Origin: a bacterium
GTDB taxonomy: Bacteria; Zhuqueibacterota; QNDG01; DSAB01
Assembly (NCBI GenBank): GCA_011388275.1
Contig: DSAB01000072.1
Location: forward strand, 1-39,903
Length of the DNA stretch: 39,903 nucleotides
Direction of reading: 5' to 3'
The stretch's first letter is position 1. Every line of letters begins with the position of its first letter. Below are positions 15,705 to 24,272 of the stretch, one piece after another. The translations under genes and the position numbers were made by a program. The notes below the pieces were generated by a model. It worked only from the letters and a program-made list of their open reading frames with translations, was not told where the DNA came from and ran no database searches.

Positions 15705-16403
15705 ATGAAAAAACCGGGAATGTTCATCATCGCAATCCTGGGAGCCGCTCTCATTATGACCCGATGTGAACGGAATCCAGTGACAGCCGATGGAAAAGAC
15801 GAATTTGATTCTGCGATCGAGGAAATCGAGCGGCTCAGCACGGATATACTGACGCTTCACGAAGAAAACTTGCTGAATCCGGAAACGGAAAATCCCGGAA
15901 GAAGACTTCTGGTGGCCATTCACAAACTGGATCTTCTGATTCACCGGGTGCGGTTCGTCGTGATTCGCAGCCGGAATGAGGAAGCGGCGGCCGTGCTGGA
16001 TGAAGCGCGGGCCGCTTATCAGCAGGCTGTGGCCGCGGCCCGTGCCGAAGAATGGGAAACTGCTTTTGAATTCGTGAAAGAAGGAAGATACCTGGCCATT
16101 GAAGCGCTGAAAATGGCCCGGGAAACTCTGGAGACACGCCGTGAAGCCATTCATGAAGCATTGCAGGCAAAGCTGGACGAACTGGACGGACTCCTGGCCG
16201 AGGTGGAAACCCTTTTGACCGAAGAGACGGAAAACGCGTCAAAACTATATGAGCGGGCTTTGGCGCATCGTAATCGAGCGGCTCTGGCCCTGGCTGACGG
16301 CCGCCTGCGTGCGGCGGGATTTCATATTCACGAGGGTTTCTGGTTCGGCCGTTTGGCCCTTCGCTTTATATCACAGGATCATCGGGCAGACAACCTGAAA
16401 TAA
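15705..16403 (+). CDS. Predicted lipoprotein, all-helical
   Basis: A 232-residue hypothetical protein. The leader (residues 1-20) is hydrophobic and ends at Cys21 in IMTRC, a weak lipobox with Arg at -1, so lipidation is only possible. The rest is a nearly continuous helical sequence rich in Glu, Ala, Leu and Arg, with heptad-like patterns (ARAAYQQAVAAARAEEWETA, EALQAKLDELDGLLAEVETL), and it ends in a basic, aromatic segment. It probably forms a helical bundle or coiled coil in the envelope. I do not recognise the family. A strong ribosome binding site (AAAAGGAG) supports the start. A long hairpin follows at 16443. Confidence 0.7.
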   Translation: MKKPGMFIIAILGAALIMTRCERNPVTADGKDEFDSAIEEIERLSTDILTLHEENLLNPETENPGRRLLVAIHKLDLLIHRVRFVVIRSRNEEAAAVLDEARAAYQQAVAAARAEEWETAFEFVKEGRYLAIEALKMARETLETRREAIHEALQAKLDELDGLLAEVETLLTEETENASKLYERALAHRNRAALALADGRLRAAGFHIHEGFWFGRLALRFISQDHRADNLK

Positions 16404-16442
16404 CCAAAAAAAATCCGCCTTCTTCAATTTTCCACATCTCCT

Positions 16443-16479
16443 CTGAGGGTGGAAGGAACCTGCTTCCTTCCACCCTCAG
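16443..16479. terminator. Perfect 16-base-pair hairpin, candidate terminator
   Basis: CTGAGGGTGGAAGGAA (16443-16458) pairs perfectly with 16464-16479 around a CCTGC loop. It lies 40 bases after the lipoprotein stop. The T-rich run begins only about 15 bases downstream (16495-16502), so it is not a textbook terminator, but its position fits the end of this transcript. Confidence 0.6.
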
Positions 16480-16525
16480 TTACACAAGCCTGATATTTTT
16501 TCTTGTAATTCTGTTTGAATTTTAT

Positions 16526-16565
16526 TAACCTGAATAATTCACAAATAGAATTATGAGTCATTGTT
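16526..16565. repeat. Dispersed palindromic repeat, copy B (left half only)
   Basis: TAACCTGAATAATTC plus 14 further bases (16526-16554) is identical to 39621-39649, and 16549-16560 is identical to 1-12. After GAGTCA (16555-16560) it continues TTGTT, where copy A has ten extra bases (AATAAAATCA, 13-22) before the same TTGTT. No right half follows. It lies upstream of the DUF2892 gene. Confidence 0.75.
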
Positions 16566-16596
16566 CAGCCCTGTTGAATCACAAAAGGAGCCCTGC

Positions 16597-16806
16597 ATGA
16601 AAGCCAATATGGGTCTTGTCGATCGTCTCGTCCGATTTCTTCTGGCCATTGTTGTTCTGGTTCTTTATCTGATGAATGCCATTTCCGGATTGGCCGCGAT
16701 CATTCTGGGTATCATTGCCTTGATTTTCATCATCACCAGTTTCTCGGGGTTTTGCCCTTTGTACGTTCCCCTGAAACTGACCACCAAAAAAAGATCGATT
16801 CAATAA
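16597..16806 (+). CDS. DUF2892 (YgaP-like) membrane protein
   Basis: A 69-residue membrane protein beginning MKANMGLVDRLVRFLLAI, the hallmark of the DUF2892/YgaP transmembrane domain. Two hydrophobic helices (about 11-29 and 32-52) are followed by FSGFCPLYVPLKL. In E. coli YgaP this domain is fused to a rhodanese; here it stands alone, as is common. A role in sulfur handling has been suggested for the family but is not shown here. The start is set by AAAGGAG at 16582-16588; the upstream in-frame TTG at 16561 is less likely. Confidence 0.88.
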   Translation: MKANMGLVDRLVRFLLAIVVLVLYLMNAISGLAAIILGIIALIFIITSFSGFCPLYVPLKLTTKKRSIQ

Positions 16807-17002
16807 CCGGGCAGTCCCGGACGTTTCCCGGCATACGGCCGGTCGGAAGAGTCGTTGTCCGGGGCTTATAAACCCGAATTCTCTTTCGAGAAGCAATCCG
16901 GCGAGGCCGGCGTAGACTGTTTTTTGCCCTGATTATTTTGCCGAACAAGATCTTGTCCCTCCCTTCCGCAAGAACCGCACCCTGTTCCCGTCTTGAAAAT
17001 CC

Positions 17003-17031
17003 TTGCATATTTATTCAAAATGGTGCATATT
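17003..17031 (+). promoter_or_regulatory. Possible promoter for the SDR operon
   Basis: TTGCAT (17003-17008), a 17-base spacer and CATATT (17026-17031) lie 58 bases before the ATG at 17089. The match is moderate. Confidence 0.4.
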
Positions 17032-17088
17032 GAAAATACGGCCACCGCCTTTTCGGAATCACAAGACATCGAAGCAGGAACACCCGTC

Positions 17089-17907
17089 ATGAACGAACAA
17101 CCAACCGCCATTGTCACCGGAGGCGCCTCCGGCATCGGACTGGCCCTGTGCCAGGAGCTGACCCAGAGCGGTATTCATACCGTGATGGCGGACATCAATC
17201 AGGAACGGCTGGAGCAAGCCTCATGGAGGATCCGTGATGCAGGAGGCAGCATCGAACCCCGATGGCTTGATGTGTCAAAGGCCGAAGAGGTCAAACGTGT
17301 CGTTCAGGACACCGTGAAAAAGCACGGACGCCTGGATTATATGTTCAACAATGCCGGCATTTCAGTAAGCGCGGAAGTCCGTGACATGTCGCTTGAACAC
17401 TGGCAGCGCCTGCTGGATGTAAACCTGAACGGAGTGATTTACGGCTCCATCTCCGCTTATGAAGTCATGATAGAACAGGGCCATGGGCACATTGTGAACA
17501 TCTCGTCGCTTCAGGGAATCATTCCCCTTTCACTCAGTGTGGGATACACGACCACCAAATACGGTGTGGTCGGATTTTCTCTGGCTTTGCGGCCCGAAGC
17601 GGCATTTTACGGAGTCGGAGTCACTGTAGTCTGTCCCGGATTTATTGAAACCGAGATACTGAATGATCAGCCTTTCATCAACATCGATAAAAAAAAGCTG
17701 CTCTCCGCTTCACCCAGAAAAAAAATGTGCCCTCAAAAATGCGCCCGAAAAATTGTACGGGGTGTCAACAGCAATAAGCCCATGATTATGGTTCCATTCT
17801 ATTCCTATATGATTTGGGTGGCCCATCGGATTTTTCCCTTTATTATGCCCATGGTCAATCATCGACTGATCAAGAACAATCGGGATTGCAAATTCCTTTC
17901 ATCCTGA
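17089..17907 (+). CDS. Short-chain dehydrogenase/reductase
   Basis: A 272-residue NAD(P)-dependent oxidoreductase of the classical SDR family. It has the nucleotide-binding TGGASGIG (residues 10-17), NNAG (87-90), a Ser near 139-140 (NISS) and the catalytic YTTTK (Tyr153, Lys157). The substrate is unknown; the C-terminus is hydrophobic and basic (YSYMIWVAHRIFPFIMPMV), suggesting membrane association and a lipid or sterol-like substrate. The ATG at 17089 is preferred over an in-frame codon at 16993 because AGGAA precedes it and the Rossmann fold starts there. It is followed 105 bases later by the oligopeptidase gene. Confidence 0.88.
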   Translation: MNEQPTAIVTGGASGIGLALCQELTQSGIHTVMADINQERLEQASWRIRDAGGSIEPRWLDVSKAEEVKRVVQDTVKKHGRLDYMFNNAGISVSAEVRDMSLEHWQRLLDVNLNGVIYGSISAYEVMIEQGHGHIVNISSLQGIIPLSLSVGYTTTKYGVVGFSLALRPEAAFYGVGVTVVCPGFIETEILNDQPFINIDKKKLLSASPRKKMCPQKCARKIVRGVNSNKPMIMVPFYSYMIWVAHRIFPFIMPMVNHRLIKNNRDCKFLSS

Positions 17908-18012
17908 AAGGGGGCGAAACAAATCATGCGACATGCCATGAATAACCAATACAATCCTTGCAGTATAGAGACGAACAAACCACTCGGAGATCATCAAATT
18001 CAGGAGTTCAAC

Positions 18013-20148
18013 ATGGCGAAAAAACAAAATCTGAAACGACTTTCAAGTCTGGCCGTCCTTGTGATCGCAGCGGCCTGTCTCATGCCGGGATGCCGTCTGA
18101 AACCCAAAGCGATCGATGTTTCACCGCCTCAAGCTCAGATGATTCCAAAAGCATTGACCGCTCACGGTCATGAGCGCATCGACAACTACTACTGGCTGAA
18201 TGAACGCGAGAATCCGGCTGTTCTGGAGTACCTGGAAGCAGAGAATGCCTATCTGGACGCGATGATGAAGCACACCGAACGGCTGCAGAAAAAAATTTAC
18301 AGGGAGATCGTTAAAAGAATTCCCCAGGAAGACGTCTCCGTTCCCTATACATGGAATGGATATGAATATTTCACCCGGTATGAAAAGGGAAAAGATTATC
18401 CCCTCTATTTCCGCCGGCCGGCCGGTTCCGAGGAAAAGGAGTCGCTGCTTCTCGATGTCAATGAATGGGCCGAAGGGCACGCCTATTGCCATATTACTGG
18501 ATTGAATATCAGTGAAAACAACCGCTATCTGTCTTTCGGGCTGGACACCGTGAGCCGCAGGAAATACATACTGTATTTTAAGGATCTGAAAACCGGGCAT
18601 ATTTTGGCGGAACAGATCCCGAACACAACCGGATATGCCGTGTGGGCCGACGACAACCAGACCGTTTTTTATGTCACGAAAGATTCCACCCTGCGCCCCC
18701 ACAAGATTGTCCGGCACCATCTGGGTTCCGACCCCTCCCAGGATATCGAAATATATCATGAATCCGATAACACGTTTACAACCCACATGACCAAGTCCAA
18801 ATCCGGACGGTATCTTTTCATTCGGTCAAACAGCACTCTTTCCACGGAAACCCGCTTTTTGCCGGCCGACGATCCCGAAGGAAGGTTTCGAATCTTTCAG
18901 CCCAGAAAGCGGAACCTGGAATATCACGTGGCCCATCATGGAGACTGGTTCTACATACTGACCAACGATGAAGCGGAAAATTTCAAGCTGATGAAAACAC
19001 CGGTCACCGGCACGGTCATGCGCCACTGGCAGGAAGTGATCCCAACCAGCGAAGATCTGTTGATGGAAGACATCGAGATTTTCAAGGATTATCTGGCTGT
19101 TCAGGAAAAACACAAAGGTCTGGATCGAATCCGCATCCGTCATCTTTCTTCCGGAGAAGAGCATTATCTCGCTTTTGATGAAGAAGCCTATACGGCCCGC
19201 ATCTCCGTGAACCGCGAATTCGATACCGATGATCTGAGATTTGTCTACTCCTCTTTGACCACTCCTTCAACCACCTACGATTACCGAATGACCAACCGAG
19301 ACCGGACTCTGCTGAAACAGGATGAAGTCAAAGGCTTCGATTCGAGCCGTTACCGGACTGAACGGCTCATGGCGCCTTCCCGAGACGGCGTTCAGATTCC
19401 CGTTTCCCTGGTTTACCGGCGTGGTCTCGTAAAAGACGGAAGCCGCCCACTTCTCCTGTATGGATACGGATCCTACGGAGCCAGCATGAGCCCCTATTTC
19501 CAGTCCGCCATTCTCAGCCTGCTCGACCGGGGTTTTATCTACGCCATCGCGCACATTCGCGGAGGGCAGGAGCTGGGAAGAACCTGGTACGAACACGGCA
19601 AACTGCTCAGGAAGAAAAATACCTTTACGGATTTTATCGACTGCGCCGAATATCTGATTCAGGAAAACTACACCTCTCCCGAAAGACTGTGCTGCAGAGG
19701 CGGAAGCGCCGGAGGGCTGCTGATCGGAGCCGTGATCAATATGCGTCCCGATCTTTTCAAAGCCGCCATCGCCGGCGTTCCCTTCGTGGATGTGGTGACC
19801 ACCATGCTGGACGAATCGATTCCATTGACCACCGGCGAATATGACGAATGGGGAAATCCCAATATCAAAAAACATTACGAATACATGCTTTCCTATTCGC
19901 CTTATGACAATGTCATTGCGCAGAACTATCCCGCCATTCTGGTCACGACCGGCTTTCACGATTCGCAGGTCCAGTATTTTGAGCCAGCCAAATGGGTGGC
20001 CAAACTCAGGGCGCTGAAAACAGACAGCAACCCGCTTCTTTTTCAAATACAGATGACCGCGGGTCACGGCGGCGCTTCGGGCCGGTTTGAACGTTACCGG
20101 CGGACAGCTCTGGAATATGCGTTCCTTCTCGATCAGGTCCAAAACTGA
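18013..20148 (+). CDS. Oligopeptidase B-like (S9A) predicted lipoprotein
   Basis: A 711-residue serine peptidase of the prolyl oligopeptidase family, closest in pattern to oligopeptidase B. An N-terminal seven-bladed propeller covers residues about 100-430. The C-terminal hydrolase domain shows LLLYGYGSYG, AHIRGGQELGR, the nucleophile CCRGGSAGGLL, the Asp in TGFHDSQVQY and the His in TAGHGGASGRF. Unlike cytosolic enzymes it begins with a signal sequence ending in CLMPGC, so it is probably exported as a lipoprotein, perhaps to process peptides in the periplasm. The start at 18013 is set by AGGAG at 18002-18006; starting earlier (17926) would bury the signal peptide. Confidence 0.9.
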   Translation: MAKKQNLKRLSSLAVLVIAAACLMPGCRLKPKAIDVSPPQAQMIPKALTAHGHERIDNYYWLNERENPAVLEYLEAENAYLDAMMKHTERLQKKIYREIVKRIPQEDVSVPYTWNGYEYFTRYEKGKDYPLYFRRPAGSEEKESLLLDVNEWAEGHAYCHITGLNISENNRYLSFGLDTVSRRKYILYFKDLKTGHILAEQIPNTTGYAVWADDNQTVFYVTKDSTLRPHKIVRHHLGSDPSQDIEIYHESDNTFTTHMTKSKSGRYLFIRSNSTLSTETRFLPADDPEGRFRIFQPRKRNLEYHVAHHGDWFYILTNDEAENFKLMKTPVTGTVMRHWQEVIPTSEDLLMEDIEIFKDYLAVQEKHKGLDRIRIRHLSSGEEHYLAFDEEAYTARISVNREFDTDDLRFVYSSLTTPSTTYDYRMTNRDRTLLKQDEVKGFDSSRYRTERLMAPSRDGVQIPVSLVYRRGLVKDGSRPLLLYGYGSYGASMSPYFQSAILSLLDRGFIYAIAHIRGGQELGRTWYEHGKLLRKKNTFTDFIDCAEYLIQENYTSPERLCCRGGSAGGLLIGAVINMRPDLFKAAIAGVPFVDVVTTMLDESIPLTTGEYDEWGNPNIKKHYEYMLSYSPYDNVIAQNYPAILVTTGFHDSQVQYFEPAKWVAKLRALKTDSNPLLFQIQMTAGHGGASGRFERYRRTALEYAFLLDQVQN

Positions 20149-20223
20149 TTTCCGCCTGTAAACAGCATGGAGAACGCATGCAGCAACATGTAAAAGTCCT
20201 GATAAAAACTCACGCAAACAACC

Positions 20224-21078
20224 ATGGAGAAGACAACCGGCATGGGTAAAGACATTTTGCATCAACTGATGACCGAAACCCATTATCGATCTCCGAATCG
20301 CTCTCCGGGCTGGACGGCAGAATGTTTTCCGGGTCTGTATTTCTACTGGAAAATCGCCGGGGTCGTGCTGCGTGCGTCGAAATATGCCCGACGCAACCAG
20401 TACAGCGATGAGAGATGGATTGCAGACAGTCTGCAAATCCTGAAGATACTGGAGAATACAGGCGTTCGTGTTTCCATCGACCATATGGATCGCCTGCGCC
20501 GCCTCAAATCGGCCTGCGTGTTCATCGCGAACCATATGAGCACCCTGGAAACCTTCGTCCTGCCCTGTCTGATTCAGCCTCATCGTAAAAGCACTTTCGT
20601 GGTGAAGCAATCTCTCGTCGAATATCCCGTTTTCAAACATGTGATGATCAACCTGCAGCCCATTGTCGTCACCCGTGAAAACCCCAGGGAGGACTTGAAA
20701 ACCGTGCTGGAACAAGGGATCCGGCGTCTTCGTGAAGGCATCTCCATCATTGTATTCCCCCAGACCACACGGCATGTGGACATCCATCTGAGCCATTTCA
20801 ATACCATCGGAATCAAGCTGGCCGCCCGGGCGGGTGTGCCGGCTCTGCCGGTGGCGGTTCGAACCGATGCCTGGGGCAACGGGAAGTGGATCAAGGAGTT
20901 CGGCCGAATCCATCCGGAGAAACCGGTTCATTTCTCCTTCGGCGAGCCGATATCCGTTACCGGTCATGGCAAGCAACAGCATCAAACAGTTGTCAACTAC
21001 ATCAAATCCCGGTTGTCTGAATGGTTCGCTGAAAGTCCTGCCGCCAGTTCCGAACCCCCGAAAGCTTCAGCCCTTTAG
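20224..21078 (+). CDS. PlsC-like lysophospholipid acyltransferase
   Basis: A 284-residue acyltransferase of the PlsC superfamily. The catalytic block is NHMSTLETF, where the canonical HX4D is HX4E (His104, Glu109). The second block FPQTTR (178-183) replaces the usual FPEGTR. The hydrophobic strand VPALPVAVRTDAWGNG follows. It probably acylates a glycerophospholipid or related lipid at the membrane. The ATG at 20224 has no clear ribosome binding site; ATG at 20242, preceded by GGAGAAG, is the better start. It lies 15 bases before the GxGYxYP gene. Confidence 0.82.
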   Translation: MEKTTGMGKDILHQLMTETHYRSPNRSPGWTAECFPGLYFYWKIAGVVLRASKYARRNQYSDERWIADSLQILKILENTGVRVSIDHMDRLRRLKSACVFIANHMSTLETFVLPCLIQPHRKSTFVVKQSLVEYPVFKHVMINLQPIVVTRENPREDLKTVLEQGIRRLREGISIIVFPQTTRHVDIHLSHFNTIGIKLAARAGVPALPVAVRTDAWGNGKWIKEFGRIHPEKPVHFSFGEPISVTGHGKQQHQTVVNYIKSRLSEWFAESPAASSEPPKASAL

Positions 21079-21093
21079 TTCGAGGACGAAACC

Positions 21094-23151
21094 ATGAGAA
21101 ATGCCTTTTCAGTCTTGCTGTTCTTTCTTTTTGCTGCCGGCGTCAGCGGATCGGAATCGCTGGATGGCGAGTGGGTACTCATTCCTGACCAGAGCGCGGA
21201 TATCGATCTGTACGGAAGCCTGTCCCTGAATATCACCCGCCATGGCGATTCTCTGACAATCGTTCAGCATTGGGGAAGAGGCAGCCGTTTTTTCGATGAC
21301 AGTCTCACCGTTGTTCCGGACGGAACGATCCGTTCCTTTCCTGTCCGCAGCCGCCTTTTCCCAAGCAATGTTTTCATGGGAATCGCGGCCACACCGGGTG
21401 AAAAACGTCATATCCAGGCGCATTGTCCGGACCGTCAGACCCTGATCATGGATAAGACCAAAATGCTGCGCGGTTCTCAGGGTCCGCGTTCCATCAAGAG
21501 CCGCCATCGGTATCATGTTTCCGAAGACGGCCTTCTGAGCTACACTCTGCATCGTTCCACGCGCCCCACTCCCCTGATCTACCGGCTCAAACGCCCGGGC
21601 GACCGCAACGCCCGATTCATGATTCTGGAAGACGACTGGAGACTGGACGGAAAACTGGACCGGCAGGCATTTCTCATTTCCCTTCAGGGACTGGTCAACC
21701 GGGACCAGCCCCTCCTCTATTTTATCTATCCCGATTCATGGGACTTTCGGTTCACCGAACCGGTAAAAACCCATCTGGAAAAACAAAGAGGGTATACGTT
21801 CACACTGCTTGAAGATTTTCGGGAAGCCCTGAACGTTTTCAGACCGTTTATACAGGGATATGTTGTCTGGGATAAAAAGGTCAGAACTTCTCTGATCGTC
21901 GCTTTCACGGCAGCCGGCCTCAACCGGGCCGTGGTTGTCAGCGAAGCCATGATTCCCCTCATGCAGGCCGCGGGCATTCGCTGTGTGGAGGACTTCCGCG
22001 GCCGCTTCACGGAAAAATCAGACCATGAGATCTATTCCTGGGCCGTAGATGCCTATTGGAATCAATGCAGCAGGGAACTCATCGTCTGGATGGGTGGTGA
22101 ACACGGTCCTGTCATGAAACCCGGAGTCGCCGACTGGGGCATTCAGAACAGGGCCTTTTTTCAGGATCTGTCTACGGCTCCCCGTGACACACTCGAGTTT
22201 CAGCTTGCCGCACGCCTTCTTTCGGAACTCAACCCCCATTCCCTGATATTCGGCTGGCACTCCTATAAAAAAGACCTGGAAAGGGATCACGTGACCCTGA
22301 CTTCCTCCTACGGACATCGCGTGGAAGGCCTCCACACCCTTCCCAATCTCAGTTTCAGCAGCCTGATTCCGGCCGCTCCGGGATTCCGTTTTCAAAACAA
22401 TCACAGCGTGCAGCCCGGCCAAAAGCTGAAAGCGCAAAAAAAGGTCTACATCGCCTGCATTCAGACCGACTGCCTGGGCCTGGGAGCCTGGACCCGGCCG
22501 GGCCGCGGAGAAATACCCTACGCCTGGGAAGTAACCATGAACTGGGTCTGGCTGGCACCGGCCATGATGGAGTATTTCTACTCGCAAGCGACACCCAATG
22601 ATTATTTCATCGGAGCATTGTCTGGCCCGGGTTATCTCTATCCAAAAGCGGTTCCCCCCAACCTGCTTCCGCCCCTGATCGATCAAGCCCGTCAATTGAT
22701 GGAAACGCTCGACCTGCGGATTTTCGAAATCATGGATTACTCCGAAGGAGCCACTGTAGAAGGCAACACGGAACTGACACGGGAAGTGGTGGACTCCTAT
22801 TATCAGGGCATGCCGGAGGCGATCGGTTTTGTCAACGGATACGCACCGGCGTATACATTTCACGTACGAGACGGACGTCCGCTGATTTCCTATGACTACT
22901 ATCTGTCTCCGGTGAAGTCCGAAAAGGAAGCGGTCGATGATTTGCTTGAACTGGCGGCCTTCAATGCCAAACGTCCCTACTTTCTTCTGATGCATGTCCG
23001 GCAATGGAGCGATATCCACCGGGTTAAAAACATCCTCACCCGGCTGGGCCCGGAATTCGAAGTCGTTCCTCTGGACCTCTTTCTAACCCTGGCCGGTCAG
23101 AATCCCACTTTCATGGAAAAATTTCTGGAACCGGAAGGCGGCGAACGTTGA
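21094..23151 (+). CDS. GxGYxYP-family protein (putative glycoside hydrolase), exported
   Basis: A 685-residue protein with an N-terminal signal peptide (cleaved near VSGSES). Residues about 21-165 form a beta-rich domain. The rest matches the GxGYxYP family: FLISLQGLVNRDQPLLYF, a central FGWHSYKKDLERDH, and the diagnostic GALSGPGYLYP. The family is annotated as putative glycoside hydrolase; activity has not been demonstrated to my knowledge. It is likely secreted or periplasmic. GAGGACG precedes the start. Operon neighbours are the acyltransferase and the peptidase. Confidence 0.85.
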   Translation: MRNAFSVLLFFLFAAGVSGSESLDGEWVLIPDQSADIDLYGSLSLNITRHGDSLTIVQHWGRGSRFFDDSLTVVPDGTIRSFPVRSRLFPSNVFMGIAATPGEKRHIQAHCPDRQTLIMDKTKMLRGSQGPRSIKSRHRYHVSEDGLLSYTLHRSTRPTPLIYRLKRPGDRNARFMILEDDWRLDGKLDRQAFLISLQGLVNRDQPLLYFIYPDSWDFRFTEPVKTHLEKQRGYTFTLLEDFREALNVFRPFIQGYVVWDKKVRTSLIVAFTAAGLNRAVVVSEAMIPLMQAAGIRCVEDFRGRFTEKSDHEIYSWAVDAYWNQCSRELIVWMGGEHGPVMKPGVADWGIQNRAFFQDLSTAPRDTLEFQLAARLLSELNPHSLIFGWHSYKKDLERDHVTLTSSYGHRVEGLHTLPNLSFSSLIPAAPGFRFQNNHSVQPGQKLKAQKKVYIACIQTDCLGLGAWTRPGRGEIPYAWEVTMNWVWLAPAMMEYFYSQATPNDYFIGALSGPGYLYPKAVPPNLLPPLIDQARQLMETLDLRIFEIMDYSEGATVEGNTELTREVVDSYYQGMPEAIGFVNGYAPAYTFHVRDGRPLISYDYYLSPVKSEKEAVDDLLELAAFNAKRPYFLLMHVRQWSDIHRVKNILTRLGPEFEVVPLDLFLTLAGQNPTFMEKFLEPEGGER

Positions 23152-23292
23152 ACACGACTCGAAGAGTGTCTTCTCACGTTCATGGCCGCACGCATCAGGT
23201 CGTCCCTGAATTCAAGCCAATGCAATCCATACTGCTGCGTGTGGATCCCGCGGGCGTGGCCTCTGCCTTCCTCCCATCGATAAGGAACCCGT

Positions 23293-23646
23293 ATGGCAGT
23301 CGAAAATAACAATCCGCTCGTTTACTCGACCGAAGGAGGCAAGACCTGTCCCGAATGCGGCCGGCCGGTCAATCAGTGCCGCTGCCGGTCCGGTTCCGGA
23401 AATATCCCCGACGGCAGCCGCGTCAGGGTTCGCCGTGAACGTTCGGGAAGGCGCGGAAAGGTTGTCACCGTTGTCAGCGGATTGCCTCTGGATGACGCCT
23501 CACTGCACGCTCTCGGAAAATCATTAAAGACTTTTCTGGCCTGTGGGGGAAGTCAAAAAAACGGAGAACTGCTGATTCAGGGCGATCATACCGACCGGAT
23601 CATTCAATGGCTTCGTGAAAAAGGATATCATGCTCAAAAAGGATGA
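23293..23646 (+). CDS. SUI1/eIF1-like translation factor (YciH family)
   Basis: A 117-residue protein with an N-terminal zinc-ribbon-like cluster (C19, C22, C29, C31: CPECGRPVNQCRC) and the SUI1 core: RVRRERSGRRGKVVTVVSG, LPLDDASLHALGKSLKTFLACGGSQKNGELLIQGDH and IIQWLREKGYHAQKG. Bacterial YciH is homologous to eIF1 and affects fidelity of translation initiation; it binds the 30S subunit. It overlaps the next gene, pth, by 17 bases, so two translation factors are joined. Confidence 0.93.
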   Translation: MAVENNNPLVYSTEGGKTCPECGRPVNQCRCRSGSGNIPDGSRVRVRRERSGRRGKVVTVVSGLPLDDASLHALGKSLKTFLACGGSQKNGELLIQGDHTDRIIQWLREKGYHAQKG

Positions 23647-24229
23647 AGAGAGTGATGCCATTCAAATGATCGTTTTTCTGGGCAACCCCGGCCTCCGGTA
23701 CCATTCAACACGCCACAACCTGGGCTGGATGCTGGCAGATACTCTCGAAAAAACTGCGCCGCTGTCATGGAAATCGAAATTCAAGGGCCTCATTGCCGAC
23801 TGGCGCCTTGACTCGAACCACACTCTGTTGTTGAAACCGCAGACCTTCATGAATCAAAGCGGCCGAAGCGTTCAGGCGGCTATGGACTTTCACCGGATAC
23901 ATCCTGAATCCACGCTCGTCGTTCACGATGATATTGAACTCGATTTTGGAACCGTGGACCTGAAAGCCGGCGGAGGTTTTGCCGGGCACAACGGACTGCG
24001 ATCCATCGCGAAATGTATCGGTGTCTCTTCATTTCTTCGTTTTCGTATGGGCATATCCCGGCCCGGCCACGGCAATGCGGCCGGTTTTGTACTGTCGTCT
24101 TTTTCGAATGAAGAACTTTGCCGTCTGCCGGTCTTCCTCGATCGATCACTGGAAATCCTGATTCAATGTATTCAAAGGGGATTCAAGGAGACGCAGCCGC
24201 AGTATCAGAAAATTCAGGTTATGGTCTGA
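23630..24229 (+). CDS. pth: Peptidyl-tRNA hydrolase
   Basis: A 199-residue Pth that releases peptides from prematurely dissociated peptidyl-tRNA. Key residues are Asn19 in LGNPG, catalytic His29 in TRHNLGW, MNQSG, HDDIELDFG, GGGFAGHNGLRSI and FRMGISRPGHG. Start choice: ATG at 23630 is preceded by AAAGGA; a GTG at 23615 and an ATG at 23666 are alternatives, the latter giving the length usual for the family. The gene overlaps the 3' end of the SUI1 gene. A tract of nine C (24230-24238) follows the stop. Confidence 0.93.
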   Translation: MLKKDEESDAIQMIVFLGNPGLRYHSTRHNLGWMLADTLEKTAPLSWKSKFKGLIADWRLDSNHTLLLKPQTFMNQSGRSVQAAMDFHRIHPESTLVVHDDIELDFGTVDLKAGGGFAGHNGLRSIAKCIGVSSFLRFRMGISRPGHGNAAGFVLSSFSNEELCRLPVFLDRSLEILIQCIQRGFKETQPQYQKIQVMV

Positions 24230-24272
24230 CCCCCCCCCACCTTTTATGAAGTCTTTGGAAAGGAGGTACGCG

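Noticed and set aside
19267-20985. Long open frame (572 codons) on the minus strand opposite the oligopeptidase and acyltransferase genes
   Set aside because: It lies antisense to two genes with clear catalytic motifs, and its translation has no recognisable domain; it is a codon-bias shadow.
21109-23019. Minus-strand frames within the GxGYxYP gene
   Set aside because: These are shadows of a gene with a diagnostic family motif and signal peptide.
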